Below, piece after piece: positions 48,955 to 58,037 of a stretch of 64,000 nt of DNA; position 1 is the first letter of the stretch; every line of letters starts with the position of its first letter. The position numbers and the translations under genes were made by a program. The notes beneath the pieces are model-generated. The model ran no database searches. It was not told where the DNA came from and saw nothing but the letters and a program-made list of their open reading frames with translations. The DNA comes from Roseibium aggregatum (GTDB lineage: Bacteria > Pseudomonadota > Alphaproteobacteria > Rhizobiales > Stappiaceae). The stretch covers positions 62,001-126,000 of the forward strand of contig NZ_JABFCZ010000005.1 of NCBI RefSeq assembly GCF_014692675.1, written 5' to 3'.

Positions 48955-50166
48955 ATGAACAGACGTGAAGTACTTGCCCGTTTGTCGACGGGTCTGGCGG
49001 TCGTCGGTACGGCCGGCCTGCTTTCTTTTTCCGCGCTTGCTGCTGACACGATCAAGATCGGGGCTGTCGCTCCGAAGACCGGTCCGTTGGCGGGCGGCGC
49101 TGCCGTGTCCCAGTGGCCGAACATCGAGCTGTGGGCCAAGGAAGTGAACGACCGTGGCGGCCTGAAACTGAAGGACGGCCAGAAGAAGGTCGAGATCATC
49201 GAATATGATGACAAGACCAATCCGGGGGAGCACATCAAGGCCGCACAGCGCCTGGCGACCCAGGACAAGGTCGACTTCATCATCGCGCCGTACGGGACCG
49301 GCTTCAATGTTGCTGCGGCTCCGATCTATGCCAAATACGGCTATCCGCAGATCGCGGTCACCTCGATCAGCGATCAGATCGGCGAACTGACCGGCCGTTA
49401 TCCCGGCCTTTTCTTTACGCTGGGTTCGACGACCGATTTCGTGCAGGGCGTGGTCCACGTGCTCACCGGCCTGCGTGAAAAGGGCGACATCGGCAACAAG
49501 ATCGCCATGGTCAACGTCGCCGACGCCTTCGGGATCGAACTGGCTGACGTGGCCCGTCCGCTGTTTACCGAAGCCGGCTTCGAGATCGTCTACGACAAGT
49601 CCTATCCGCTCGGGACGCCCGACCTTTCTCCGATCATCAAGGGCGCCAAGGCCGCCAACCCGGATGCCTTCGTTGCCTGGTCCTATCCGCCGGACACCTT
49701 CGGCCTGACCGAGCAGGCGATCATCGAGGACTTCCAGGTGAAAGCCTTCTACACCGCGGTTGCGACTGCTTTCCCGGCTTACGGCGGCAAGTTCGGTTCC
49801 AAGATCAACAATGTCCTTGGCGCCGGCGGCACCAATCCGGACGATCCGAAGATTGCCGACTACCGCAAGCGGCACAAGGAAGTGACCGGCAAGGAGCCGG
49901 ACTACTGGGCATCCGCCAATACCTACGCCGCTCTTGAAGTTCTGGCGCAGGCGATCGAAGGCGTCGGCGAAGCCGATCGCGAGAAGGTCACCCAGTACAT
50001 CAAGGACCACAGCTTCGACACCGTCATGGGTGAGCTGAAGTTCGAGAACCAGAACTCGCGCAAGTACTGGACCGTCGGCCAATGGCAGGACGGCGTCTTC
50101 CGCGGCGTCGATGCCGTCAACATCGACGGCGCAGCGCCGGTACGCGTGAAGGAAGGCTGGGAGTAA
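48955..50166 (+). CDS. Branched-chain amino acid ABC transporter-type substrate-binding protein (LivK family)
   Basis: A 403-residue secreted protein. The N-terminus MNRREVLARLSTGLAVVG has a twin Arg pair before a hydrophobic stretch, so Tat export is possible; cleavage is probably after ALAA. The mature start DTIKIGAVAPKTGPLAGG is the LivK/peripla_BP_6 pattern. It captures an amino acid, aromatic acid or similar ligand. GGGAGGAG precedes the ATG at 48955; a longer frame from 48919 is not supported. Together with the ALDH and SDR downstream the ligand is more likely an aromatic compound than leucine, but this is inference. Confidence 0.87.
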   Translation: MNRREVLARLSTGLAVVGTAGLLSFSALAADTIKIGAVAPKTGPLAGGAAVSQWPNIELWAKEVNDRGGLKLKDGQKKVEIIEYDDKTNPGEHIKAAQRLATQDKVDFIIAPYGTGFNVAAAPIYAKYGYPQIAVTSISDQIGELTGRYPGLFFTLGSTTDFVQGVVHVLTGLREKGDIGNKIAMVNVADAFGIELADVARPLFTEAGFEIVYDKSYPLGTPDLSPIIKGAKAANPDAFVAWSYPPDTFGLTEQAIIEDFQVKAFYTAVATAFPAYGGKFGSKINNVLGAGGTNPDDPKIADYRKRHKEVTGKEPDYWASANTYAALEVLAQAIEGVGEADREKVTQYIKDHSFDTVMGELKFENQNSRKYWTVGQWQDGVFRGVDAVNIDGAAPVRVKEGWE

Positions 50167-50195
50167 TCTTCCGCCAAACCGAAACCGTGTTGAGT

Positions 50196-50226
50196 CCGGA
50201 GCGTTAAGGCTCCGGGCTCTCCCTTT
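50196..50226 (+). terminator. Attenuating hairpin between binding protein and permease genes
   Basis: CCGGAGC, loop GTTAAG, GCTCCGG, followed by GCTCTCCCTTT. The U-tract is weak, so partial read-through into livH is expected. It lies 30 bases after the binding-protein stop. Confidence 0.5.
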
Positions 50227-50246
50227 GCTCCAACAAACAGACCGAG

Positions 50247-51110
50247 ATGGATATTCTGGTTTCCGGCCTATTGCTTGGTGGCACCTATGCGCTCGTGGCG
50301 ATGGGGCTCAATCTGCAATACGGCGTTGCCCGCATCATGAATCTTGCAAGCGGCGAGATGCTGGTGCTTGGCGCATTGGCCGCCTTCTGGCTGTTCACGA
50401 CCGCTCAACTTAGTCCCGTGCTGACCATGATCATGGTCGCGCCGCTCGCCTTTATCGGCAACTGGCTGATCTATCAGCTTCTGCTGCGGCCGCTCGTAAA
50501 GCGCGCGAAGAACCAGGGACAGCTGGAAGTCGATTCAATCTTGGCCACGTTCGGCATGAGCTTTGCGCTCGTCGGCATCATGGTGGCGATCCACGGCGAG
50601 TATTTCACCTATTCCTATCTCGCCAACCCCTTCGAAATTCTCGGCACCACCGTTGCGCTGAACCGGTTTGTGGCGTTCGTCGTCGCCCTGATTATCGGTG
50701 TCACGCTGGTGCTGTGGCTGAACTTCACCCGCCCGGGAACGGCGGTACGTGCAGTCTCGGTCAACACGGAAGCCGCCAAACTGGTCGGCATCAACGTACC
50801 CCGCATCTCCGCCTTGTCTTTCGCGCTCGGCGGCGCGGTGACGGCAGCCGGAGGCACCCTGATTTCGACCTTCATCACGCTGGATGCGTCCGTCGGCGTC
50901 ATCTTCACCATGAAGGCGCTGATCATCGTCATCATGGGCGGCGTCGGCGACATGCGCGGGTCGATCATTGCCGCCCTGCTGCTCGGTCTCGTGGAGACCG
51001 CCGTTGCCACCCTGATCGATCCGGGCCTGACGCTCGTGTCCGCCTACCTGATCTTCCTCGGGATTCTTCTGTTCCGCCCGCAGGGCCTGTTTGGAAAGCG
51101 AGCGACATGA
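50247..51110 (+). CDS. livH: ABC transporter permease, LivH family
   Basis: A 287-residue inner-membrane protein with about eight helices. The start ILVSGLLLGGTYALVAMGLNLQYGVARIMNLASGEMLVLGA and the EAA-like loop SVNTEAAKLVGINVPRISALSFALGG are typical of LivH. It forms the translocation pore with LivM, whose start overlaps its stop by four bases. The ligand is set by the binding protein encoded 80 bases upstream. Confidence 0.9.
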   Translation: MDILVSGLLLGGTYALVAMGLNLQYGVARIMNLASGEMLVLGALAAFWLFTTAQLSPVLTMIMVAPLAFIGNWLIYQLLLRPLVKRAKNQGQLEVDSILATFGMSFALVGIMVAIHGEYFTYSYLANPFEILGTTVALNRFVAFVVALIIGVTLVLWLNFTRPGTAVRAVSVNTEAAKLVGINVPRISALSFALGGAVTAAGGTLISTFITLDASVGVIFTMKALIIVIMGGVGDMRGSIIAALLLGLVETAVATLIDPGLTLVSAYLIFLGILLFRPQGLFGKRAT

Positions 51111-52033
51111 CCGGCAGCGGCTGGAAAGAAATAGGTCTTGCTGCCGGCCTTGTGATCCTGGCAGCCTTTGTCCCCCTTGTGACCGACGGCTACTGGTTGT
51201 CCATCGCGGTCACGGCGATGATGTATATCGCGCTCGCCACCGCCTGGACCCTGTTTTCCGGGCCGACCCACTATATCTCGCTGGCAACCGGCGCCTTCTT
51301 CGGGATCGGCGGTTATCTGGTGGCAACCGGCATGAGCGACTATGACATCAGCTTCTGGGTCATGGCGGCTGTCGCACCCTTCGTCGCCGTCGTCCTGGCG
51401 GCCATCGTCGGTGCCGCGACGCTGCGCCTGTCGGGCATCTACTTCGTGATCTTCACACTCGGCCTTGCGGAGATGATCCGGGGCCTCGTGTCCTGGGTGC
51501 AGAACAATTTCCTCGGCTCCCGCGGTCTTTATGTGCTGACCGATTTCACCGAGGCCCACATCTACTGGATGCTGCTTATAATCGCGGCGGTCGTCTATCT
51601 GATCGGCTGGCTGATCGAGCGGTCGCGCCTGGGCTTTGCCATGAAGATTATCGGCAATGATGAGGGCGTCGCCAAGCATCTCGGCATCAATACCGCCGCA
51701 GCCAAGGTGGCGCTATTCATGATCACAGGCTATTTCACCGCGCTGGTCGGCGTGGTGATCGCGCCGCGTTATTCCTACATCGAGCCCAACCTGGTGTTCT
51801 CTCCCGAACTCAGCTTCCTGGTCGTGATCATGGCGCTGCTCGGCGGCACCCAGCGGCTTTGGGGCCCGATCGTCGGCGTCATTCCCTTCACGCTGATCTG
51901 GGAAACGATCAGCGTGTCCTTTCCCAACGCGACGACCTTTTATCTCGGGCTGTCGTTTCTGCTGATCGTCTATTTCATCCCGAATGGTTTCGTCGGCCTC
52001 GTCGAAAAACTCGCCAGGAGGAGGCAGGGATGA
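51107..52033 (+). CDS. livM: ABC transporter permease, LivM family
   Basis: A 308-residue membrane protein with about nine hydrophobic segments. The family block ATAWTLFSGPTHYISLATGAFFGIGGYL and the coupling-helix region IGNDEGVAKHLGINTAAAK are clear. It pairs with LivH. The start ATG 51107 overlaps livH (ATGA), and its own stop overlaps livG, so the permease and ATPase genes are translationally coupled. A longer upstream frame inside livH was rejected. Confidence 0.9.
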   Translation: MTGSGWKEIGLAAGLVILAAFVPLVTDGYWLSIAVTAMMYIALATAWTLFSGPTHYISLATGAFFGIGGYLVATGMSDYDISFWVMAAVAPFVAVVLAAIVGAATLRLSGIYFVIFTLGLAEMIRGLVSWVQNNFLGSRGLYVLTDFTEAHIYWMLLIIAAVVYLIGWLIERSRLGFAMKIIGNDEGVAKHLGINTAAAKVALFMITGYFTALVGVVIAPRYSYIEPNLVFSPELSFLVVIMALLGGTQRLWGPIVGVIPFTLIWETISVSFPNATTFYLGLSFLLIVYFIPNGFVGLVEKLARRRQG

Positions 52034-52764
52034 CCAAGCCGGGACGCACCCTTCTCAAGGTTCAGGGCCTGACAAAACGCTTCGGCGGTCTGGTCGCGGT
52101 CAACAACATGACCTTCGATGTCCACGAGCACGAGGTTCTGGGGCTGATCGGGCCGAACGGGTCTGGCAAGACCACGACCATGAACCTCATATCCGGCGCC
52201 TTTCCTCCATCGGACGGGTCGATCACCATGAACGGCCAGCGCCTCAGCGGCCTGGCTGCCCATCAGATCGCCCGGCGCGGGGTTTCCCGCACCTTCCAGC
52301 TTGTCCGGGTTCTGCCCGGCCTAAGCCTGGTCGACAATGTGGTTGCCGGTGCGGCGTTCGGCTATCGCAAGCGCTGGGGCGCGGAGGCGGAGCAATTTGC
52401 GCGCGGTCTGCTGGAACGCATCGGCCTTGGAGATCACATGCACCTGCCGGTCGGTTCTCTGACCTATATCGACCAGAAGCGCCTGGAACTCGCACGGGCC
52501 CTGGCAGGCGAACCGGAAGTGCTGCTGCTCGACGAATGGCTGGCGGGCCTCAACCCGACCGAGCTTCAGGAAGGCATCGACCTGATCGCCGAACTGAGGC
52601 GCGAAGGCCGGACGATAATTCTGGTTGAGCATGTGATGGATGCGATCCGCTCGCTGTGCGACCGCTGTGTGGTGATGAATTCCGGCGCCAAGATCGCCGA
52701 AGGAACGCCTCGCGACGTCCTGTCGGATCCGGAGGTGATCCGGGCCTATCTGGGGGATGAGTGA
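52030..52764 (+). CDS. livG: ABC transporter ATP-binding protein, LivG family
   Basis: A 244-residue ATPase: Walker A GPNGSGKT, Q-loop VSRTFQLVRV, Walker B EVLLLDEW, and switch His in LVEHVMD. The signature reads LTYIDQKRLE where LivG commonly has L-x-YGxQRRLE, so the usual Gly is replaced by Ile; the effect is unclear. It powers the LivHM permease with LivF. The last base of its stop is the first base of the livF ATG. Confidence 0.9.
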   Translation: MTKPGRTLLKVQGLTKRFGGLVAVNNMTFDVHEHEVLGLIGPNGSGKTTTMNLISGAFPPSDGSITMNGQRLSGLAAHQIARRGVSRTFQLVRVLPGLSLVDNVVAGAAFGYRKRWGAEAEQFARGLLERIGLGDHMHLPVGSLTYIDQKRLELARALAGEPEVLLLDEWLAGLNPTELQEGIDLIAELRREGRTIILVEHVMDAIRSLCDRCVVMNSGAKIAEGTPRDVLSDPEVIRAYLGDE

Positions 52765-53951
52765 TGCTGGAAATCCGTAACCTCTCAGCCGCCTACGGCA
52801 TGCACCGGGCACTCGCCGGTGTGTCGATCGATGTCGAAGAAAGCGAAATCGTCGTCATTCTCGGTGCGAACGGAGCGGGCAAGAGCACGCTTCTGCGCGC
52901 CGTGGCCGGCATGTGCGAAGGACAGGTCCAAGGCGAGGTTTTCCTGGACGGCGAGCCCCTGGCCGGTGTCACGGCAGACGAGATCGTCGAGCGCGGTATC
53001 GCCTTCGTTCCCGAAGGCCGGGGGATCTTCGGCGACCTGACGGTTGCGGAGAACCTGCAACTCGGGGCCTATTCCAGGCATGCCCGGGCGCGCCAGCAGG
53101 AAAATCTTGCGAAGGTCTATGACCTCTTTCCCAAACTGCGCGAGCGGAAAAGCCAGACGGTGCGCACCATGTCGGGCGGGGAACAGCAGATGGTCGCGAT
53201 CGGCCGCGCCATCATGGCCGATCCGAAAATCCTGATGCTGGATGAGCCGTCTCTCGGGTTGTCGCCGATCCTGTGCAAGGAACTGTTCCAGAGCCTGTCG
53301 CACATTACCGAAAGCGGCATGGGCGTCCTGCTTGTCGAACAGAACGCCAAGCAGTCGCTGGCGATCGCCGACCGCGGCTTTCTCCTGGAAAACGGAGAGA
53401 TCACCGGTCAGGACAGCGCCGAAGCCCTGTTGAACGATCCGGCGGTGCAGGCTGCCTATCTCGGCGGCGCCGCCGGCGAGACCCGGACGGGCCGCGCCGG
53501 GGATGCGGCGGTTGCGCAGACGCCTGCAGCGGCCGAAACACAAAAGCCCTATATCCGCCCGAGCGCGAAAGCGGGCGCCGCTGTCTCTGCCGACACCTTC
53601 GCAGGCGAGTCGATCAGCGCGCTCGTTGCCCGCGCGGCGGGCAAGGCGAGGGTGGAAACGCCGACCCAACGGCCGGCAGCGCCCGCGCCCCAGGTCAAAG
53701 CGCCGTCCATTACCCCGCGCGGCAGCGCTTCTTCCTACAGGATCGCCGATGATCCCGAGCTCTCGAAACTGCTGAAAAGCATGGAAGAGGCGGCACAGGC
53801 GGCGCGTTCCGGCGGTTCGACCTATGGAACCCGGCGCCAGTCTACGCGCATCGAAAGCGCTCCGCTTCCCGAAATCGAAGTTTACCGGAAAAGCACTGTC
53901 GAGGTTTACCGGCGCGGTCCCGGTGGCAAACTGGAAAAGGTGGAGAAATAG
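52764..53951 (+). CDS. livF: ABC transporter ATP-binding protein, LivF family, with long C-terminal extension
   Basis: A 395-residue protein. Residues 1-235 are a complete LivF ATPase: Walker A GANGAGKS (33-40), signature MSGGEQQ (136-142), Walker B ILMLDEPSLG, switch region LVEQNAKQ. LivF normally ends here. About 160 extra residues follow: an Ala/Pro-rich linker, then a charged region with SYRIADDPELSKLLKSMEEA and the near-repeat EVYRKSTVEVYRRG. There is no membrane segment. The frame stays open with normal codon use, so it is not a frameshift artefact by eye. The next gene starts two bases after its stop. Confidence 0.9.
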   Translation: MLEIRNLSAAYGMHRALAGVSIDVEESEIVVILGANGAGKSTLLRAVAGMCEGQVQGEVFLDGEPLAGVTADEIVERGIAFVPEGRGIFGDLTVAENLQLGAYSRHARARQQENLAKVYDLFPKLRERKSQTVRTMSGGEQQMVAIGRAIMADPKILMLDEPSLGLSPILCKELFQSLSHITESGMGVLLVEQNAKQSLAIADRGFLLENGEITGQDSAEALLNDPAVQAAYLGGAAGETRTGRAGDAAVAQTPAAAETQKPYIRPSAKAGAAVSADTFAGESISALVARAAGKARVETPTQRPAAPAPQVKAPSITPRGSASSYRIADDPELSKLLKSMEEAAQAARSGGSTYGTRRQSTRIESAPLPEIEVYRKSTVEVYRRGPGGKLEKVEK

Positions 53952-53953
53952 CC

Positions 53954-55414
53954 ATGGCACGGGTTTTTGACAGTTACTACGCAGGCGGTAGCTGGAACAG
54001 GACCGCCAGGACATTCCCGGACATCAACCCGGGCAACGACCAGGTCTGGGCCAATATCGCCGACATGGACATCAATGATGTTCGCCGCACGCTTCAGGCC
54101 GCCCAGGAAGGCTTTTCCGAGTGGTCCCAGATGCCCTTTACCGAGCGTGCCAACTTCATGCTCAAGGCCGCCGACGAATGCGACCGGCGCAAGGACGATC
54201 TTTGTGCCGCCCTTCAGGCCGAAGGCGGCGGCTGGTGGGGCAAGGGCATGTTCGAAGCCGGCTTCATTTCCACCGTGTTCCGGGCTGCGGCTGCCATGGC
54301 CTACCAGTCCATTGGTGAGGTTCTGCCGTCCGAACATGGCAAGGTTTCCATGGCCGTACGCGTTCCGATGGGCGTTATTTCGGTCATTTCTCCCTGGAAC
54401 TTTCCCGGCATCCTCAGTTCCCGCGGCTTTGCCATTCCGATGGTCGCCGGCAATTCCATCGTTCTGAAACCGTCCGAAGAAACCCCATACTGCGGCGGTA
54501 TCTTCTTTGCCGAGGTTTTCGACGCCATCGGCCTGCCGAAGGGCGCCTTCAACGTGGTGACCTGTTCACGCGACAACATTGCCGAGATCGGCGACGAACT
54601 GATCGAAAACCCGATCATCAAGGGCGTGTCCTTTACCGGTTCGACTGCCGTCGGGCGCATGATCGCCGCGAAGGCCGGCGCCCATCTGAAGAAGACCTGC
54701 GTCGAACTCGGCGGCAAGGATTCGCTCATCATCTGTGACGATGCGGATCTGGAAAAATCCGCGCAGCTGGCAAATTTCGGTTCCTTCATGCATCAGGGCC
54801 AGATCTGCATGAGTGTGGAAAAGGTCCTGGTCCACGAAAAGGTCTACGACAAGTTCCTGCCGATGTTCATCGAACGCGCCCGCAAGCTGAAAGTGGGCGA
54901 CCCGACCTCCGACCGCTCCAATGTCATTGGGCCGCTGATCAACGACAAGCAGGCGGGGATTGTCAAAACCCAGCTTGAGGATGCCATTGCCAAGGGCGCC
55001 AAGGTGCTGCTCGGCGGCGGCGTCAACGGCCGCTATGTGGAACCGACGATCCTCACCGGCGTGACGCCGGACATGCTGATCTACCAGTTCGAAACATTCG
55101 GCCCGGTGGTGCCCGTCATTCCCTTCCGAAACGACGAGGAGGCGATCGCGATCGCCAACGATACCGACTACGGCCTGTCGTCGGGCATCATGACCGCGGA
55201 TGAGAACAGGGGACTGGAGATCGCCTCCAGGCTTGAGACCGGCTCGAGCCACGTGAACTGTTCGTCGGTGAACGACGAGCCGCATGCGCCCTTCGGTGGC
55301 GCCAAGAGTTCGGGCGTCAGCCCGCACGGTGGCCGCTGGTCGCTGGAAGCCTTCACCCAGACGCGCTGGATCACGCTCGATCGCGGTCACCGTCATCTCC
55401 CGCCGGTCTTTTGA
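53954..55414 (+). CDS. Aldehyde dehydrogenase, aromatic-aldehyde type suspected
   Basis: A 486-residue aldehyde dehydrogenase with Glu251 (CVELGGKDS) and Cys285 (HQGQICMSVEK). The KPSE cofactor motif is intact. The QGQICM context is shared with vanillin, benzaldehyde and salicylaldehyde dehydrogenases, which suggests an aromatic aldehyde. It lies between a Liv-type importer and a coniferyl-alcohol-dehydrogenase-like SDR, in the same run of genes. That context supports oxidation of an aromatic alcohol to its acid in two steps. The exact substrate is unknown. Confidence 0.84.
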   Translation: MARVFDSYYAGGSWNRTARTFPDINPGNDQVWANIADMDINDVRRTLQAAQEGFSEWSQMPFTERANFMLKAADECDRRKDDLCAALQAEGGGWWGKGMFEAGFISTVFRAAAAMAYQSIGEVLPSEHGKVSMAVRVPMGVISVISPWNFPGILSSRGFAIPMVAGNSIVLKPSEETPYCGGIFFAEVFDAIGLPKGAFNVVTCSRDNIAEIGDELIENPIIKGVSFTGSTAVGRMIAAKAGAHLKKTCVELGGKDSLIICDDADLEKSAQLANFGSFMHQGQICMSVEKVLVHEKVYDKFLPMFIERARKLKVGDPTSDRSNVIGPLINDKQAGIVKTQLEDAIAKGAKVLLGGGVNGRYVEPTILTGVTPDMLIYQFETFGPVVPVIPFRNDEEAIAIANDTDYGLSSGIMTADENRGLEIASRLETGSSHVNCSSVNDEPHAPFGGAKSSGVSPHGGRWSLEAFTQTRWITLDRGHRHLPPVF

Positions 55415-55443
55415 GGGCTGTCGGAGGGACAAGGGAGGAACCC

Positions 55444-56253
55444 ATGGCAAGACAGACCTGGACGGAAGGACGCCTGCTTCAGGACAAGACCATTGTCGTG
55501 ACCGGCTGCGCCTCCGGGATCGGCTGGGAAACGGCAAAGCTGGTCAAGGCGCTCGGCGGCGATGTGATCGGCGTCGATATCAACAGGACCGAAGACCACG
55601 TCGACGAACTCTATATTGCCGATCTGTCCGACCGGATGGCGATCAAGGCGCTGGTCAATGCCTTGCCGTCCGGGATCGACGGGATTGCCAATATCGCCGG
55701 CCTGCCGCCGACCGCGCCGGCGGACATGGTGCTCAAGGTCAACCTGGTGGGCCTCAAGTTCTTTACAAACGCCATGATCGGCAGGCTGAACGACGGCGCG
55801 TCGATCGTGAATCTGGCGTCGCTTGCCGGTTTCGGCTGGGAAGAGTCGATCCCGGCGATCAAGGCCAGCGAGACGCTTGCCTTTGAAGATGTCGAAGACT
55901 TCATCAAGACCCATAACGTCGGCAATGAGGTTGGGCGCAGCTATTTCTTTTCCAAGGAGGCGGTGGTTGCCTGGACGATCCAGAACCGCTGGACCTGGCG
56001 CGATCGCGGCATTCGTATGAATGCGGTCTCACCGGCTGCGGTCGATACCCCGATTCTGAAGGATTTTCTCGCCACGCTCGGTCCGCGTGGGGAGGAGGGG
56101 ATCCGGCTGACGGAAAGGCCCGGACGTCCGGAGGAGATCGCGCCGGTCGTCGCCTTTTTAATGTCCGACATGACACACTGGATCAGAGGCACGAACATTC
56201 CCGTCGATGGCGGAATGGCGTCGCATTTTCTGGCCCAAAGACATCAGCTCTGA
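55444..56253 (+). CDS. Short-chain dehydrogenase, coniferyl-alcohol dehydrogenase-like
   Basis: A 269-residue SDR. The glycine motif TGCASGIG (20-27), NIAG, Ser126, Tyr167 and Lys171 (Y-x3-K) form a complete active site. A long insertion between the catalytic Ser and Tyr (about 130-165) and the GCASGIG start resemble CalA-type coniferyl-alcohol dehydrogenases. It would oxidise an aromatic or allylic alcohol to the aldehyde used by the ALDH upstream. GGGAGGAA lies before ATG 55444. A sterol or terpene alcohol substrate is also possible. Confidence 0.8.
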   Translation: MARQTWTEGRLLQDKTIVVTGCASGIGWETAKLVKALGGDVIGVDINRTEDHVDELYIADLSDRMAIKALVNALPSGIDGIANIAGLPPTAPADMVLKVNLVGLKFFTNAMIGRLNDGASIVNLASLAGFGWEESIPAIKASETLAFEDVEDFIKTHNVGNEVGRSYFFSKEAVVAWTIQNRWTWRDRGIRMNAVSPAAVDTPILKDFLATLGPRGEEGIRLTERPGRPEEIAPVVAFLMSDMTHWIRGTNIPVDGGMASHFLAQRHQL

Positions 56254-56265
56254 GGGAGGAGCGCC

Positions 56266-57876
56266 ATGACCACATTCATCTCTCTCATCATCCTGGTCGC
56301 GATCGTCATCGCTGCCGTCGTGGTGGTGATTGCGGGGTTCTATCAGCGTTCCACCCGCGAGGTTAGCCTGGTGCGCACCGGCGTCGGCGGGCGGAAGGTG
56401 ATCGTCGACGGCGGCACGATCGTGCTGCCCTATTTCCACGACATTGCCCGGGTGAACATGCAGACCCTGCGTCTGGAGGTCCATCGCACCGGTGAAGCGG
56501 CGCTGATCACCAATGACCGCATGCGCGTGGATGTCGGGGTGGAGTTTTATGTTTCCGTCGACGCGAACGAAGAGGCAATTGCCCGTGCCTCCCAGACGCT
56601 CGGAAACCGCACCTTCAGCGCCGACAAGCTGCGCGACCTCATCGAAGGCAAGCTGGTCGATACCCTGCGCGCCGTCGCCGCGCGCATGACCATGGACGAA
56701 CTGCACGAAAAGCGGGCCGAATTCGTCCGGGAAGTATCCGCCATGCTGGAAGAGCCTCTGGCCCGCAACGGCCTGGCGCTTGAAAGCGTTTCGCTGGCGG
56801 CCATGGATCAGACGCCGTTTTCCGCTCTGGATGAAAACAACGCCTTTAACGCCGTCGGCATGCGCAAGCTTGCCGAAGTGATCGCCAAGTCGAAAAAGGA
56901 ACGGGCGGAAATCGACGCGGAATCCGACGTTGCCGTTCACCGGTCTGCGATGGAGGCGTCCCGGCGCCGTCTCCAGATCGACCTTGAAGAGCAGCAGGCA
57001 AAGATCGCGCAGGTTCAGGAGCTTGAACGTCTTCGGGCGGACCAGTTGGCGGAAATCGCCGAACGAAAGGCGCAAAGCGAGTCCGCTGTGAATGCCGCAC
57101 GCATCCGGATGGAACAGGAGATCCGGGCCGCCGACATTGCCCGCGAACAGGCGGTCCGCGAAGCCGAAATCGCCCAGGCCCAGGCACTGGAAATGGCCGA
57201 ACAGGACCGCGCCATCGCCATTGCCATGAAGACCCAGGAAGAAAGCAAGGCGGTGACCGCGGCCGACCTCGCCAAGGCCGAAGCCGTCAAGGCGGCGGAA
57301 GCCATCGCGACGGCCAGAGCGCTTTCCGAAGCCCAGAGGCGCAAGGACGTGGCGGTCCTTTCTGCCCAGCAGGAGGCGGATATCTCCGGCCGGAAACTTG
57401 TGGCTCAGGCAAATGCCGAGGCAGAGGCCTCCGTTGCCCGCGCAAAGGCGACCCTGGAAAACGCCAAGGCGGATGCCGAAGCCGCGAAGCTCCGGATTGC
57501 CACCCTGAAGGCCGAAATGACGGCGAAGGCGGAAGGCCAGAAGGCCCTGAACGAGGCGGAAAACGTCTTCACCAAGGAAATCGTCGCGCTGAAGGCCGAC
57601 ATCGCCAGGCTGGAAGCCTTTCCGAAGATCGTCGAGCAGATGGTGAAGCCGGCCGAAAAGATCGAGTCCATCCGCATCAATCATATCACCGGCCTGCCGA
57701 CCGGCGGCAGCGGTTCGGCAGGCGAGGGCGGTGCCAACAAAACCGCGATCAACCAGGCGCTCGATTCCATCCTCGACATGGCCGTTCAACTCCCGGCCCT
57801 CAAGAAAATCGGCGAGGAACTGGGCATATCGCTTGAGGAAAGTCTGAACGGCGTGACCGGGAAGACCAAGTCCTGA
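56266..57876 (+). CDS. Flotillin/SPFH domain protein (YqiK-like)
   Basis: A 536-residue membrane-anchored protein: a transmembrane segment (about 5-25), SPFH/band 7 domain (about 30-195), then a long Ala/Glu/Lys-rich coiled coil (about 200-460) and a C-terminal segment QALDSILDMAVQLPALKKIGEELG. Flotillins scaffold membrane microdomains. It starts 12 bases after the SDR stop with GGGAGGAG as ribosome-binding site, so it appears to be part of the aromatic uptake operon. The NfeD partner commonly next to flotillins is not present. A GC-rich hairpin follows. Confidence 0.88.
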   Translation: MTTFISLIILVAIVIAAVVVVIAGFYQRSTREVSLVRTGVGGRKVIVDGGTIVLPYFHDIARVNMQTLRLEVHRTGEAALITNDRMRVDVGVEFYVSVDANEEAIARASQTLGNRTFSADKLRDLIEGKLVDTLRAVAARMTMDELHEKRAEFVREVSAMLEEPLARNGLALESVSLAAMDQTPFSALDENNAFNAVGMRKLAEVIAKSKKERAEIDAESDVAVHRSAMEASRRRLQIDLEEQQAKIAQVQELERLRADQLAEIAERKAQSESAVNAARIRMEQEIRAADIAREQAVREAEIAQAQALEMAEQDRAIAIAMKTQEESKAVTAADLAKAEAVKAAEAIATARALSEAQRRKDVAVLSAQQEADISGRKLVAQANAEAEASVARAKATLENAKADAEAAKLRIATLKAEMTAKAEGQKALNEAENVFTKEIVALKADIARLEAFPKIVEQMVKPAEKIESIRINHITGLPTGGSGSAGEGGANKTAINQALDSILDMAVQLPALKKIGEELGISLEESLNGVTGKTKS

Positions 57877-57887
57877 CGAATTTAAAC

Positions 57888-57914
57888 GCCGCCGGACCCA
57901 CGCCGGCGGCCTTT
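57888..57914 (+). terminator. Probable terminator after the flotillin gene
   Basis: GCCGCCGG, loop ACCCACG, CCGGCGGC, then CTTTGAAG. The 8-bp GC stem is perfect; the U-tract has only three T. It separates the importer operon from the flagellar genes. Confidence 0.5.
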
Positions 57915-58037
57915 GAAGAGGAGCGGTCGGCATTGCCGGTCGCTTTTTCTTTGCGCGCAGATGAAATCCCCCGCCAGCCTCGGACAAGCTTCGCCTCCTA
58001 GACCTTTAAGCGACCAATACTCGTTTGGAGCTGTCTG

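Noticed and set aside
57911-58037. Flagellar promoter before flgB
   Set aside because: TTGCCGG and T-rich pieces are present but no convincing -35/-10 or sigma-28/54 pair at proper spacing.
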